Shown in pieces: positions 35,640 through 43,874 of a stretch of DNA of 64,000 bases; the stretch's first letter is position 1; each line of letters starts with the position of its first letter. Source of the stretch: Verrucomicrobia bacterium Tous-C9LFEB (GTDB lineage Bacteria > Verrucomicrobiota > Verrucomicrobiia > Methylacidiphilales > UBA1321). A program made the translations under genes and the position numbers. The notes under the pieces were generated by a model, which did no database searches, was not told the origin of the DNA, and was given only the letters and a program-made list of their open reading frames with translations. The stretch covers positions 248,001-312,000 of the forward strand of contig NEUU01000002.1 in assembly GCA_002304345.1 (NCBI GenBank), in the 5' to 3' direction.

Positions 35640-36287
35640 ATGCCCAAACGCGCCGCCGCTCCCGAACCCGGTCTGTTTCCGGACGAAGTGTCGGCTCCGA
35701 GCGACCAGTTCGAACAGGAAGCGCGGGCCAAGGGGTACCAGTTTATTGCGGGCCTGGATGAAGTGGGGCGTGGTCCGCTGGCGGGACCGGTCATCGCCGC
35801 CGCCGTGATTCTGCCCGAGGGATACACCCACCCCGACCTCAATGATTCCAAAAAGCTCACCGCCGCAAAACGGCGCGCGGTGCGGGATCATCTCCTCGCC
35901 ACCCCCGGCGTGCTGTGGGCCGTGGGCGAGGCGAGCGTGGAGGAAATCGATACGATCAATATCCTGCAAGCCAGCCTGCTGGCCATGCGCCGCGCGTACG
36001 AAAAGCTTTCCCGCTCGCCGGATTTTCTCCTCATCGACGGCAATTGCGGCCTGCGAGGAGCCCTGCCCGAGCGCACGCTGGTCAAGGGCGATGCGCGGTG
36101 CCGGTCCATCGCCGCGGCCTCAATCATTGCGAAGGAGCATCGCGATGATTTGATGGACGCGCTGGCCAAAATTTATCCGCAGTACGGACTCGACAAACAC
36201 AAGGGCTACGCGACGGCGGTGCATCGCGCGGCGATCAAAACTCATGGGCTTACTCCGATTCATCGCCGCTCGTTTTGCTGCGATTGA
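35640..36287 (+). CDS. rnhB: Ribonuclease HII
   Basis: RnhB removes RNA from RNA-DNA hybrids and misincorporated ribonucleotides. The 215-residue protein contains FIAGLDEVGRGPLAGPV with the first Asp-Glu pair (~34), LIDGNCGLRG with the third acidic residue, and AASIIAKEHRDDLMDALAKIYPQYG with the last catalytic Asp and the GxxxHKGY-type end. A 25-residue polar N-terminus precedes the core. The end overlaps the yraN-like gene by 44 nt. Confidence 0.95.
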   Translation: MPKRAAAPEPGLFPDEVSAPSDQFEQEARAKGYQFIAGLDEVGRGPLAGPVIAAAVILPEGYTHPDLNDSKKLTAAKRRAVRDHLLATPGVLWAVGEASVEEIDTINILQASLLAMRRAYEKLSRSPDFLLIDGNCGLRGALPERTLVKGDARCRSIAAASIIAKEHRDDLMDALAKIYPQYGLDKHKGYATAVHRAAIKTHGLTPIHRRSFCCD

Positions 36288-36669
36288 TCGCCGCCCCGCG
36301 CCGGTCATTGACTCCCACAACGAGCTGGGTCACTACGGCGAACGGGTCGCCCTCGCCTCCTTGCGCCGGTGCGGATACAAACTGGTCGACCGCAATTACC
36401 GCACCAAGGCGGGTGAGATCGACCTGATCTGCCGCGATGGTAAGACGCTCTGTTTCGTCGAGGTGAAGACGCGCCACAACGGACAGAACATGCACCCGGC
36501 CGATGCGGTTCACCTGAGCAAGCAGCGGCGCACGGTCCGCGCCGCGCAACACTACCTGCAGACGCAGGGCCATCGGCACATCGTGGCGCGATTTGACGTG
36601 GTGGAGGTCTTCATCACGACCGGGCAGATTCCGGAGTGCCGCCTGATTGCCGACGCCTACTCGTCGTGA
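36244..36669 (+). CDS. UPF0102/YraN-family endonuclease-like protein
   Basis: The 141-residue protein has HYGERVALASLRRCGYKLVDRNYRTKAGEIDLICRD and LCFVEVKTR, the E-x-D..ExK nuclease-like core of the YraN family. Function is not settled for the family; a role in DNA recombination is suspected. In many genomes the gene follows rnhB, as here. The start ATG 36244 gives a 44-nt overlap with rnhB; a shorter protein starting nearer HNELGHYGE has no ATG, so the overlap is probably real. Confidence 0.9.
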   Translation: MGLLRFIAARFAAIDRRPAPVIDSHNELGHYGERVALASLRRCGYKLVDRNYRTKAGEIDLICRDGKTLCFVEVKTRHNGQNMHPADAVHLSKQRRTVRAAQHYLQTQGHRHIVARFDVVEVFITTGQIPECRLIADAYSS

Positions 36670-36832
36670 CCAGCGTGACGCTGGAACGGAATATCCCATT
36701 CATGAGCCGGTGACTCACTCACCATTCCAATTGGTAGATACATCTGATCTTTTTCGTTGAGGCAACCAAAGCGTTTGGTTCTCTAAGACACATACCGATT
36801 GAAATTCTCGCGAGGTAGCCGATACTGTAGCT

Positions 36833-37042
36833 ATGAACTTCAAGGGACTGCTCGGCACGATCCTGATTGTTTTTGGTGGCTTCCTGTTGTTCGGCGATCC
36901 AAGCAAGGTGGAATGGCCAGCACGGCTTGGTCCGCCCGCTGTGAAGTTCATGAAGTTCTGCGTCGATTATCTCCCGTACTCAGGCGTCGTCTCAATCGTC
37001 CTGGGTCTCGCGACGTGGATGATGGTGAAGAAGGATTCCTGA
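36833..37042 (+). CDS. Hypothetical two-pass small membrane protein
   Basis: The 69-residue product, NFKGLLGTILIVFGGFLLFG at the start and YSGVVSIVLGLATWMMV near the end, has two hydrophobic segments joined by a ~28-residue loop with Pro and Trp. It ends KKDS. No family is recognised. It is convergent with the P-type ATPase gene, with stops 10 bp apart. Confidence 0.6.
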   Translation: MNFKGLLGTILIVFGGFLLFGDPSKVEWPARLGPPAVKFMKFCVDYLPYSGVVSIVLGLATWMMVKKDS

Positions 37043-37052
37043 TTCAGAACCG

Positions 37053-39365
37053 TCAGGCCGCCGACTTGTCCTTGAAAAGAAGCCGCAGGCTGTTGAGCAC
37101 GACGATGACGGTGCTGCCTTCGTGACCGAGGACGCCGAGGGTGAGCGGAATTTTCGCCCCGAGCGCACTGATGACGAGAATCACGACCACGCCGAGCGCG
37201 ATGACGAGATTCTGATAAATGATAGCGCGGGCGCGGTGGCTGAGTCGGTAGGCGTAGTAGAAATTCTCCAACCGGTCCTGCATCAAAACCACGTCGGCTT
37301 GTTCGAGCGCGGCGTCGGAACCGCGAATGCCCATGCCGACTCCAACATAGGCCGCCGCGAGACTGGGCGCATCGTTCACGCCATCGCCGATCATGGCGAC
37401 CTTCTCGCCGTTCTTGGTCCACTCTTCGATGGCGGCGACTTTTTGCTCGGGCTTGAGTCCAGCGCGGAATTCCTTGAGGCCGACTTGATCCGCGACCGAT
37501 TGCGCGGCTTCGACGCGGTCGCCGGTGAGCATGGTGACGTGGACGTGATCCTGCGCGAGTTTTTGCAGGAGCGGGGCACTTGTCGTGCGAATGCTGTCGC
37601 GCAGGAGAATGCGGCCGCGAACGGGACCGGCTTCGAGAATGGTTTCGGTGACGCCGATTTCCGGTTCGGGTACGGCGCTGAGCCAGCCGTCAAACGCGGA
37701 GCGGCGGGCGAGCTTGATTTCCGTTCCAGCTTCGCAGCCGTTGAAGGCATCCTTCAATTTGGCGGCCACACCCTGACCGGTGATGGAATGGAATCCGTCA
37801 ATCGCGAGTCCCTCGAGATTGCGGCCCTTCGCCGCGCCGGTGACGGCCCGGGAGACGGGGTGGCTGGAATTCTGAGAGAGAGACAACGCGAGGCGTAGCA
37901 CGTCCTCTTCGCGACCGGGCGGGAAGGATTCGATTTTCTCGAGAGCGAGTTCGCCCGTGGTCAAGGTCCCGGTTTTGTCGAGCGCGACGCGGGTGATCTC
38001 GGCGAGTTTTTCAATCGCCGCGCCACCGCGGAAGAGCACGCCGCGCCGCGCTCCCGCCGCGATCCCGGCGAGAATGGCCGAGGGAATCGAGAGGACGAGC
38101 GCGCAGGGGGAACCGACCACGAGGAGGGTCATGGTATTGTAGAAGGCCGATTTTTGGCCCTCGGGAGCTTCGAACGCGGGCAGGCCAAAGCCGAGCCACC
38201 AGACGAAGAACATGAAGGTGCTGAGGCCGAGAATGCCGTAGGTGTACTTGGTGCCGAACTTGTCGGTGAAGCGTTGCGCGGGCGCTTTCGTCGCCTGGGC
38301 TTCCTTGATGAGGGTGATGATCTTGTTGAGCGCGCTTTCCGAGGCGGGCCGTGTGACGCGGCAATCGATGCGGCCCCACGTGTTGAGCGTACCGCTGAGG
38401 ACGGCGTCGCCGGGTTTCTTGTCGACCGGAACGGCTTCACCCGTGAGGTTGGATTCGTCCGCCGCGGTGGTGCCGTTGGTGATGATTGCATCGACGGGGA
38501 ATTGTTCGCCGGGGCGGATGCGGAGAATCATGCCGGGCGTGATGCGATCGACCGCGACGGATTCTTCCTCGTTGTTGCGACGCACGACGGTGGCCTCTTT
38601 CGGCGCTTCGTGGAAGAGGCTGGAGATCTCGCGCTTGGTGCGGTTCATGGCGTAGCCTTCGAGGGCGCCGCTAAACGAAAAGAGGAAGAGCAGGATCGCG
38701 CCTTCGCTCCAGTGGCCAATCACGGCCGCGCCGACGGCAACCGCCAGCATGAGAAAGTGGACGTCGAGCACGCGCTTGCTCAGGAGTTCCCAGACTTCCT
38801 CGGCGGGATGCCACGCGCCACTGAGGTAAGCGACGATGAAGGAGGCGATGGCCCAGCCGGGAAATCCCTGCCCTTGCAGGATGAACCCGGCGATGGTGGC
38901 GACGAGGCAGACGCCCGACAAGGCGAGGCCGAAACGCCAGTCGTCGTGATCCTCTTCGTCCATGTCGACGGTGCGGACCTGGAATTTCACCCACGGAATT
39001 TGCGCCCATTTCCAAAAGCGGGGGGCGGTGGCGCAAGTTTCCTTCTGCAATAAAATCGCGCCGGGCATGGGCAGGAGACGGATGCCGGGGGGGAGCTTGA
39101 GCGTGTGGGTGCGCTCGCAGACGTTGCACTGGGGATGGCCCTGATTTTCGACGCAACCGGGGACTTTGTCGGCAGAGTATTCGTTCATGAGGCGCTGCAA
39201 TTCATGCAGGGTCTCGTCCTCATCGGCGGTCTTGTAGACGCGGCCGCCAACCTGAATGGCGTAGGAGACGCGCTTGCGTTCGGAGTCGAGCGTGACGGCC
39301 TTGAGGTCGGGATTTTCGACCATGACGCGGACGACTTCTTCAATGAGGCATTCGTTGTGTTTCAT
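37053..39365 (-). CDS. P1B-type heavy-metal-transporting ATPase (SPC class)
   Basis: The 770-residue pump uses ATP to export a transition metal across the inner membrane. The N-terminus (1-75) looks like a degenerate HMA domain, followed by a Cys/His cluster HPQCNVCERTH near residue 87. Eight hydrophobic segments flank the A domain (NLTGEAVPVDK, ~295), the membrane metal site VVGSPCALVLS (~420), the phosphorylation loop ALDKTGTLTTGEL (~467), the SHPVSRAV motif that binds adenine and IGDGVNDAPSLAAAYVG (~690). SPC in place of CPC points to the P1B-4 group, whose members move Co, Fe or Zn; cadmium is less likely. No metal regulator gene is adjacent. Start ATG 39365. Confidence 0.93.
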   Translation of the reverse strand: MKHNECLIEEVVRVMVENPDLKAVTLDSERKRVSYAIQVGGRVYKTADEDETLHELQRLMNEYSADKVPGCVENQGHPQCNVCERTHTLKLPPGIRLLPMPGAILLQKETCATAPRFWKWAQIPWVKFQVRTVDMDEEDHDDWRFGLALSGVCLVATIAGFILQGQGFPGWAIASFIVAYLSGAWHPAEEVWELLSKRVLDVHFLMLAVAVGAAVIGHWSEGAILLFLFSFSGALEGYAMNRTKREISSLFHEAPKEATVVRRNNEEESVAVDRITPGMILRIRPGEQFPVDAIITNGTTAADESNLTGEAVPVDKKPGDAVLSGTLNTWGRIDCRVTRPASESALNKIITLIKEAQATKAPAQRFTDKFGTKYTYGILGLSTFMFFVWWLGFGLPAFEAPEGQKSAFYNTMTLLVVGSPCALVLSIPSAILAGIAAGARRGVLFRGGAAIEKLAEITRVALDKTGTLTTGELALEKIESFPPGREEDVLRLALSLSQNSSHPVSRAVTGAAKGRNLEGLAIDGFHSITGQGVAAKLKDAFNGCEAGTEIKLARRSAFDGWLSAVPEPEIGVTETILEAGPVRGRILLRDSIRTTSAPLLQKLAQDHVHVTMLTGDRVEAAQSVADQVGLKEFRAGLKPEQKVAAIEEWTKNGEKVAMIGDGVNDAPSLAAAYVGVGMGIRGSDAALEQADVVLMQDRLENFYYAYRLSHRARAIIYQNLVIALGVVVILVISALGAKIPLTLGVLGHEGSTVIVVLNSLRLLFKDKSAA

Positions 39366-39493
39366 GCAAGTGCGGGGTTCTCTCCCTTAAAATAACCGCA
39401 GACCCAAAAACTGGCGAGGGATATTGCTGCGATTGAAACTCAGTCGCAGTAATTTTTGAGATATCGTCGACAAGGCGCTACGAGTTTCAGCCG

Positions 39494-39643
39494 TCTCTGT
39501 TGGGTGGAGAGGGCGGTGTAGACGAGAAATTGCAAATTTCAGATTTGAGATTTCAAAGGAGCACAGGGCGGGCATGCCCCTATTCAAGCAGAAATAGAGC
39601 AAAGGCGTTTGCGTTAGGTGAGCTACGTTGGCTAGGTGTGCAA
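39494..39643. repeat. Leader repeat, orphan copy
   Basis: This copy shares TCTCTGTTG(G/A)GTGGAG and CGGTGTAGAC, the AT-rich core AAATTTCAGATTTGAGATTT, and GGCGTTTGCGTTAGG with the leader of the 60463 gene, and the latter two with the leader of the 53389 gene. Here no paralogue follows; a NlpC/P60 gene starts 57 bp later. It occupies most of the 39366-39699 gap, where nothing else is recognised. Confidence 0.8.
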
Positions 39644-39699
39644 TATTTTTGCGTTTGCGATCCAAATCAGGTTAGATACCCCTCCCCTTTTCAACCGCC

Positions 39700-40263
39700 A
39701 TGATCATTCGCCGGATATTCCTTTCGCTGCTCGGCCTGGGCAGTTTTGCGTTCGTTCACGCCGCCGATCTACTGCCCATCGCGGCGGAGTTGGCGAATAC
39801 TGCCATGCCCTATGTCTACGGCTCGGGCGATGTGGCGCGGGGCGGACTGGATTGCTCCGGATTTGTGCAGGTGGTCTTTCGCCGGGCGTACGGTCTGGAA
39901 CTCCCCGATGAGGCGGGCAAGCAATACCTCTATCTACGCGAACATGGCCGGGTGTGGGACGCGACGACGGGGTGGAAGCTGGAGGAGTTGCAACCGGGCG
40001 ATCTGATTTTCTGGTCGGGGACGCATCCGACGAATCGTCCTTCGCCGATCACGCATGTGATGATTTACATGGGGAAAAATACGATGGCGGGTTCGCAAAA
40101 TGCGGGCAAGCGCTTGAACGGTACGGGCAATGGCGTGGGCTTTTTCCGGTGTCATCCCACGCCTCCGACGGGCAATCCGTTGATCGATCAGGAGCCGTTC
40201 CGGCAGAAGCTGCACCTGTATGCGTATGGCCGCGTGACGCCGCCGGTGGCCACCCAGCCGTGA
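39700..40263 (+). CDS. Secreted NlpC/P60-family peptidase
   Basis: A signal peptide (MIIRRIFLSLLGLGSFAFVHA) leads a 187-residue protein with the cysteine peptidase core: VYGSGDVARGGLDCSGFVQVVFRR (catalytic Cys), LEELQPGDLIFWSG, and SPITHVMIYMGKN (catalytic His) followed by a polar position for the third residue. Such enzymes cut peptidoglycan stem peptides, usually gamma-D-Glu-diaminopimelate bonds, in the periplasm. No SH3 or LysM domain is attached. The substrate is inferred from the family. Confidence 0.9.
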   Translation: MIIRRIFLSLLGLGSFAFVHAADLLPIAAELANTAMPYVYGSGDVARGGLDCSGFVQVVFRRAYGLELPDEAGKQYLYLREHGRVWDATTGWKLEELQPGDLIFWSGTHPTNRPSPITHVMIYMGKNTMAGSQNAGKRLNGTGNGVGFFRCHPTPPTGNPLIDQEPFRQKLHLYAYGRVTPPVATQP

Positions 40264-40351
40264 GGGGTATCTCCATCCGATCGGAGGGACGGCAGAATGG
40301 CTTTGGCTGACCTGCAAAAAGCAAGAGACCGGTCATTCCGGTTTCTGAACT

Positions 40352-40482
40352 GATTTCTCGACAAGCTCGAAATGACGGAGGGAGTAGAGAAAATCGCATG
40401 AGAACTGAACTTATTCTGTAGCCAGTCGTTTCAGTGAAAGGCTCACCAGACCAAACCGTCATTTCGAGCTTGTCGAGAAATC
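40352..40482. repeat. Palindromic element C (GATTTCTCGACAAGCTCG type)
   Basis: The 25-bp end motif at 40352-40376 and its exact reverse complement at 40458-40482 flank ~80 bp that retains GTCGTTTCAGTGAAAGGCTC, like the interior of element B. It lies between the NlpC/P60 gene and the convergent cyclic-nucleotide-binding gene. Confidence 0.9.
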
Positions 40483-40551
40483 AGCCGGAAAGCGAATCGA
40501 TCCCTCTCTGGTTTTATGGCAGACAGCTAACGATTCGCTTCGAGTCGTTTC

Positions 40552-41178
40552 TTACAATTTGATCTCGGTGGAGATCTTGACCTTTTGCTCCCCGGCGAGG
40601 CTCTTCTTGATCATCTCGAAGAAGCTGGTCTGCGAGGCGCTGGGGGCGGTGATGACGGCCTCCATGCGGGGCGGGACGAAGGCGGGAGTGATGTTGTTCT
40701 CGCTGATGCGGCGGTTGGCCTCGTGCAACCGGGTGCTAAGAATCTGGGCCATGCCCATGAGGAAGACGCCGCCGCCGCCGGGGTGATCGGAAATATAACT
40801 GCGCAGCGAATCGCCATCCATGGACCACAGCACGGAGTCGGCAATGGCGCGAACGGTGGCGCTGGCGGGACCGGGAACGAGCACGGCGAGTTCGCCAATG
40901 CATTCGCCAGGTTCGACCTTGGCGAGGCTCATTTCCTGACCGCTGACGGAGGCGAAGATTTGTAGTTCGCCCTCGACGAGAATGTAGAGGCGGTCCTGTT
41001 CGTGACCTTCGTCAATCACTTCGGTGCCATCCTTGTAGCTGGCGTAAACGCCGTACGAGGCGAGATTGGCGAGCGATTCGGTGCTGAGCCCGGCGAGAAT
41101 ACCAACGGCGGGCAGGCTCGGGGGCAATTGCTCCCAACCGGAATCGGAGGTGGGTTCGCCGGGAATGGGGTTGCTCAT
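40552..41178 (-). CDS. Cyclic-nucleotide-binding-domain protein without HTH (second of pair)
   Basis: The 208-residue protein has one CAP-type cNMP-binding beta-barrel, about residues 25-150: DRLYILVEGELQIF, VEPGECIGELAVLVPGPASATVRAI, where the GE(L)A..P..(S/R)ATVRA cassette binds the phosphate; the usual Arg is replaced by Ser before ATV. The remaining 55 residues contain no helix-turn-helix, so it is not a Crp-type DNA-binding factor. It overlaps its upstream paralogue by 4 nt (ATGA). It probably acts through protein contacts. Confidence 0.85.
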   Translation of the reverse strand: MSNPIPGEPTSDSGWEQLPPSLPAVGILAGLSTESLANLASYGVYASYKDGTEVIDEGHEQDRLYILVEGELQIFASVSGQEMSLAKVEPGECIGELAVLVPGPASATVRAIADSVLWSMDGDSLRSYISDHPGGGGVFLMGMAQILSTRLHEANRRISENNITPAFVPPRMEAVITAPSASQTSFFEMIKKSLAGEQKVKISTEIKL

Positions 41179-41672
41179 GGGGTGGGAGCCGCGGCGGCGC
41201 GGCGGGAGCGAACGCTGAGGAAGCCGGGCACGATCTGGCTGGTTTTGATGAGTTTATTGGCCTGCTGCAAACGCTGGCTGAGGATGGTGTTGACGCCGAG
41301 GATCAGACCGCAACCGGCATGGGGATATTCCTGCAGAAACGCCTGGAGATGATCCACGTCGAGATACCAGAGCTGGCTGTCCTCCACGGCGCGGACGGTG
41401 GCGCTGGCGGTGCCGGGTTCGAAGATGGCGACCTCGCCAAAACAATCGCCCTCGCCCAGGGTGGCGAGCCGGACTTCGCGATGGTTGACGTGGGTGATGA
41501 CTTCGAGCGTGCCGGAAAGGGTGATGTAGAGGTTGATCTGGCGTTCGTCCTCGCGAATGATGACGGTCCCTTTGGGGAAAACATGGCAGACGCCGAAACC
41601 GCTCAGCACGGAGAGCGCTTCTTCGTCGAGATAAACGAGAGGCCCCAGTCGGGGCAGGGCTATTTCGGCCAT
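41175..41672 (-). CDS. Cyclic-nucleotide-binding-domain protein without HTH (first of pair)
   Basis: The 165-residue protein is a single cNMP-binding domain: INLYITLSGTLEVI, LGEGDCFGEVAIFEPGTASATVRAVEDSQLWYLD. As in its downstream paralogue, Ser stands in for the phosphate-binding Arg, and no DNA-binding domain follows; both end with a similar helical segment (SQRLQQANKLI here, STRLHEANRRI there). The two genes overlap by 4 nt and arose by tandem duplication. Whether they bind cAMP or cGMP is uncertain. Confidence 0.85.
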   Translation of the reverse strand: MAEIALPRLGPLVYLDEEALSVLSGFGVCHVFPKGTVIIREDERQINLYITLSGTLEVITHVNHREVRLATLGEGDCFGEVAIFEPGTASATVRAVEDSQLWYLDVDHLQAFLQEYPHAGCGLILGVNTILSQRLQQANKLIKTSQIVPGFLSVRSRRAAAAPTP

Positions 41673-41812
41673 AAGGTTTGGAACCGGGTACTACCATAAT
41701 TTAATGGTGCCACGGGGCAAGTCCTATCTCCGGCCAGGGCAAACGCATTCAAATAATCTGGGGTAGCAAAGGGGTGGTTTTAGAGAATTTTAAAAGCAGT
41801 CTCCACGTGCAG

Positions 41813-41864
41813 CTGTAGGGCGCTTCGATGAAGCGCCATGGCGGGACACCGTCCCGCCCTACAG
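41813..41864. repeat. CTGTAGGG double-hairpin repeat, copy 2
   Basis: Same element as at 12131 in reverse orientation: GGCGCTTCGATGAAGCGCC then GGCGGGACACCGTCCCGCC between CTGTAGGG and CCTACAG. It precedes the GspF-like gene; the rest of the gap is featureless. Confidence 0.9.
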
Positions 41865-41968
41865 ACCGAGTTCCTCCTTGCAACCTGCAACTACCACGAC
41901 GCGCGTTAAGAGCGAGCCAGCCCAGCCCTGCCTTGCGGGTGGGGCCGGGCGCTGGTAGCGTGTGGGGC

Positions 41969-42928
41969 GTGAACCTCTCCCGGCGCATTTCGTTTTATGA
42001 ACAACTGGCGACGATGACGAGCGCGGGCATCCCGCTGCGGCAGGCGTTGGAGCGGGCCGGGCAGCGCTGGGCCGATCCGCAAATCGCGGTGGTGATCCGC
42101 ACGCTGAACCAAGGACAGGGCGCGGCGGACGCTTTTCTGGCGGGAAAATTCACCTCGTTCGAGACAAAGCTGGTGGCAGCAGGCGAACGCAGTGGCCGGT
42201 TGGACGATAGTTTCAAGCAGCTGGCCATTTATTGGAAAACCGAGAATGAACTCGTCGGCGCGATGTGGAAACACCTCGCCTATCCGATCCTGCTGCTGCA
42301 CCTCGTGGCGATCATCGGTCCCCTGCCCAAACTGGCGACGTGCAGTGTGCCGTTCTATGTTTTTTCCGTGGTCACGCAACTGGCGTTTCTCTACGGCGCG
42401 GCCTTCGTGATTTATTGGGGCGCGCGCGAGTCGTGGCGCAGCGAGGCGGGTCAAGCCTTCTGGCTGCGGGTGCCGCTGGTGGGCCGTTTTTTGCGCGCGA
42501 CTTATGCCTACCGCTGGGTGGTGGCGTTGCGGATGGAGTTGAACTCGGGCATTTCCTTCGCGCAGGCGGCCGCCGATGCGTGGGAGGCGACCGGCTACAG
42601 TTCGCGCGAGCAGCGGGCGGCGGCGGCGCGGGAGGGGTTGTTGAGCGGCGAACCGCTTTCCACTCTGGTGGCAGGCTGGCGGGAACTGCCGGTGGATTGG
42701 GTGGATTATTTCACGACGGCGGAAGTGTCGGGCAAGATTTACGAAACGCTCGGCCACGTGGAAGCGAATGCGTTGACGGAGTGGAAGCGGGCGCAGGAGC
42801 GACTGGCGGACTGGCTGCCGAAGTTGTTGTATCTGGTGTTGATCCTGTATGCGGCGTTCCAGATTTTCAGCATGGCGCTGGGCGTTTTCGGCAAAGTGAA
42901 CGAGGTGCTCGACAGCGTGGGCCAGTGA
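41969..42928 (+). CDS. Type II secretion/pilus inner-membrane GspF/PilC-like protein
   Basis: The 319-residue protein resembles GspF: a cytoplasmic helical T2SF domain (SFYEQLATMTSAGIPLRQAL, then VAAGERSGRLDDSFKQLAIY), a pair of hydrophobic segments (~115-155), a second T2SF repeat (VALRMELNSGISFAQAAADAW, TAEVSGKIYETLG) and a last hydrophobic segment (~290-312). GspF/PilC anchors the assembly ATPase. GTG 41969 gives the natural N-terminus; upstream sequence in the frame derives from the repeat. No GspE/PilB ATPase or pseudopilin gene lies beside it, so its partners are elsewhere or absent. Confidence 0.8.
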   Translation: MNLSRRISFYEQLATMTSAGIPLRQALERAGQRWADPQIAVVIRTLNQGQGAADAFLAGKFTSFETKLVAAGERSGRLDDSFKQLAIYWKTENELVGAMWKHLAYPILLLHLVAIIGPLPKLATCSVPFYVFSVVTQLAFLYGAAFVIYWGARESWRSEAGQAFWLRVPLVGRFLRATYAYRWVVALRMELNSGISFAQAAADAWEATGYSSREQRAAAAREGLLSGEPLSTLVAGWRELPVDWVDYFTTAEVSGKIYETLGHVEANALTEWKRAQERLADWLPKLLYLVLILYAAFQIFSMALGVFGKVNEVLDSVGQ

Positions 42929-42994
42929 CGACAATCCCGCCTGATAAGTTTAAGCGTGAGCTTTTGGTAAATCACCGCTAAAGAACTCAGCACC

Positions 42995-43681
42995 ATGGCA
43001 GACTACTGGATCAAAGGCGAAGACGGCGACGAATACGGACCGGTCCCCCTCGAGGAACTCGCAGAGTGGGTGGAGGAGAACCGCGCCGGCATCGATACGC
43101 CCGTGCGCACCGCGCCGGAAGGCGTGTGGACGCCGTGGCAGTCGCACCCGGAATTGATGTCGCTGCTGGCGAGCGCCCGCGCGGGCGTGCTCTTTCCGGG
43201 ACAACCGCACCTCGTGCTCGGTTCGCTGCTGGCGCGGATCGCGGCGTACGTTTTCGATATCATGAGCGTGGGCTTGATCATGATGGTGCTGGTCATTCTC
43301 TTTGTGCCCGTGCCGATACAAAAGGAATCGGAACAGGTGTGGAGACAAATGCTGGAGGGACATCATCCCAGCGCGAATCAGGCCTGGCTCATGTTGATGG
43401 CGCTGGTGGTGTACGTGGCCTATTTCACCTACTTTCACGGCAGCACCGGCCAGACGCCGGGCAAACGGATCTTCCGCCTGCGGGTGGTGGATGCGCACGG
43501 GTTGACGATCAGTTATTGGCAGTCGTTCCTGCGGACGATCGGCGCGTTTCTGTCGCAACAATTTTTGTGCATCGGCCATTTCTTCGCGTTCCTCACGGTG
43601 CACCGACAGGCGTTCCATGATCTGGCAGCCCGCACGTACGTGGTGCGCGCGCCGGGACCGGATGCGCGGACGAAAGAGTAA
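42995..43681 (+). CDS. GYF_2-RDD membrane protein
   Basis: Residues 1-50 form a GYF_2-like domain (YWIKGEDGDEYGPVPLEELAEWVEE..GIDTPVRT). Residues ~75-228 form an RDD domain with three hydrophobic segments: LARIAAYVFDIMSVGLIMM with the characteristic Arg and Asp, TGQTPGKRIFRLRVVDAHG, and a last segment. RDD proteins have been linked to ion exchange, but function is mostly unknown. It follows the GspF-like gene by 66 bp on the same strand. Confidence 0.85.
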   Translation: MADYWIKGEDGDEYGPVPLEELAEWVEENRAGIDTPVRTAPEGVWTPWQSHPELMSLLASARAGVLFPGQPHLVLGSLLARIAAYVFDIMSVGLIMMVLVILFVPVPIQKESEQVWRQMLEGHHPSANQAWLMLMALVVYVAYFTYFHGSTGQTPGKRIFRLRVVDAHGLTISYWQSFLRTIGAFLSQQFLCIGHFFAFLTVHRQAFHDLAARTYVVRAPGPDARTKE

Positions 43682-43707
43682 CTGCCACGCCCAAAACCTT
43701 CCCAACC

Positions 43708-43838
43708 GATCCTTCGACAAGCTCAGGATGACGTGGAATGAAAGTAAGGTTTTAGGTAACTTTTTACTCTTACAAGAACTCCTCGCTACCGTTTGAGGTT
43801 ACCGTCCCAATCCGTCATCCTGAGCTTGTCGAAGGATC
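43708..43838. repeat. Palindromic element D (GATCCTTCGACAAGCTC type)
   Basis: End hairpins at 43708-43732 and 43814-43838 are exact reverse complements and identical to those of element A. Interiors are also related (GTGGAATGAAA after the left end, TTACCGTCCCAA before the right end). It lies between the convergent RDD and STAS genes. Confidence 0.92.
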
Positions 43839-43874
43839 GGCTTGCATTGCGGCCGGATGCCACTCCACCGTTTT

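Noticed and set aside
39387-39665. 92-codon minus-strand frame through the leader repeat
   Set aside because: It follows the repeat sequence and similar frames appear opposite the other leader copies. No start signal or domain.
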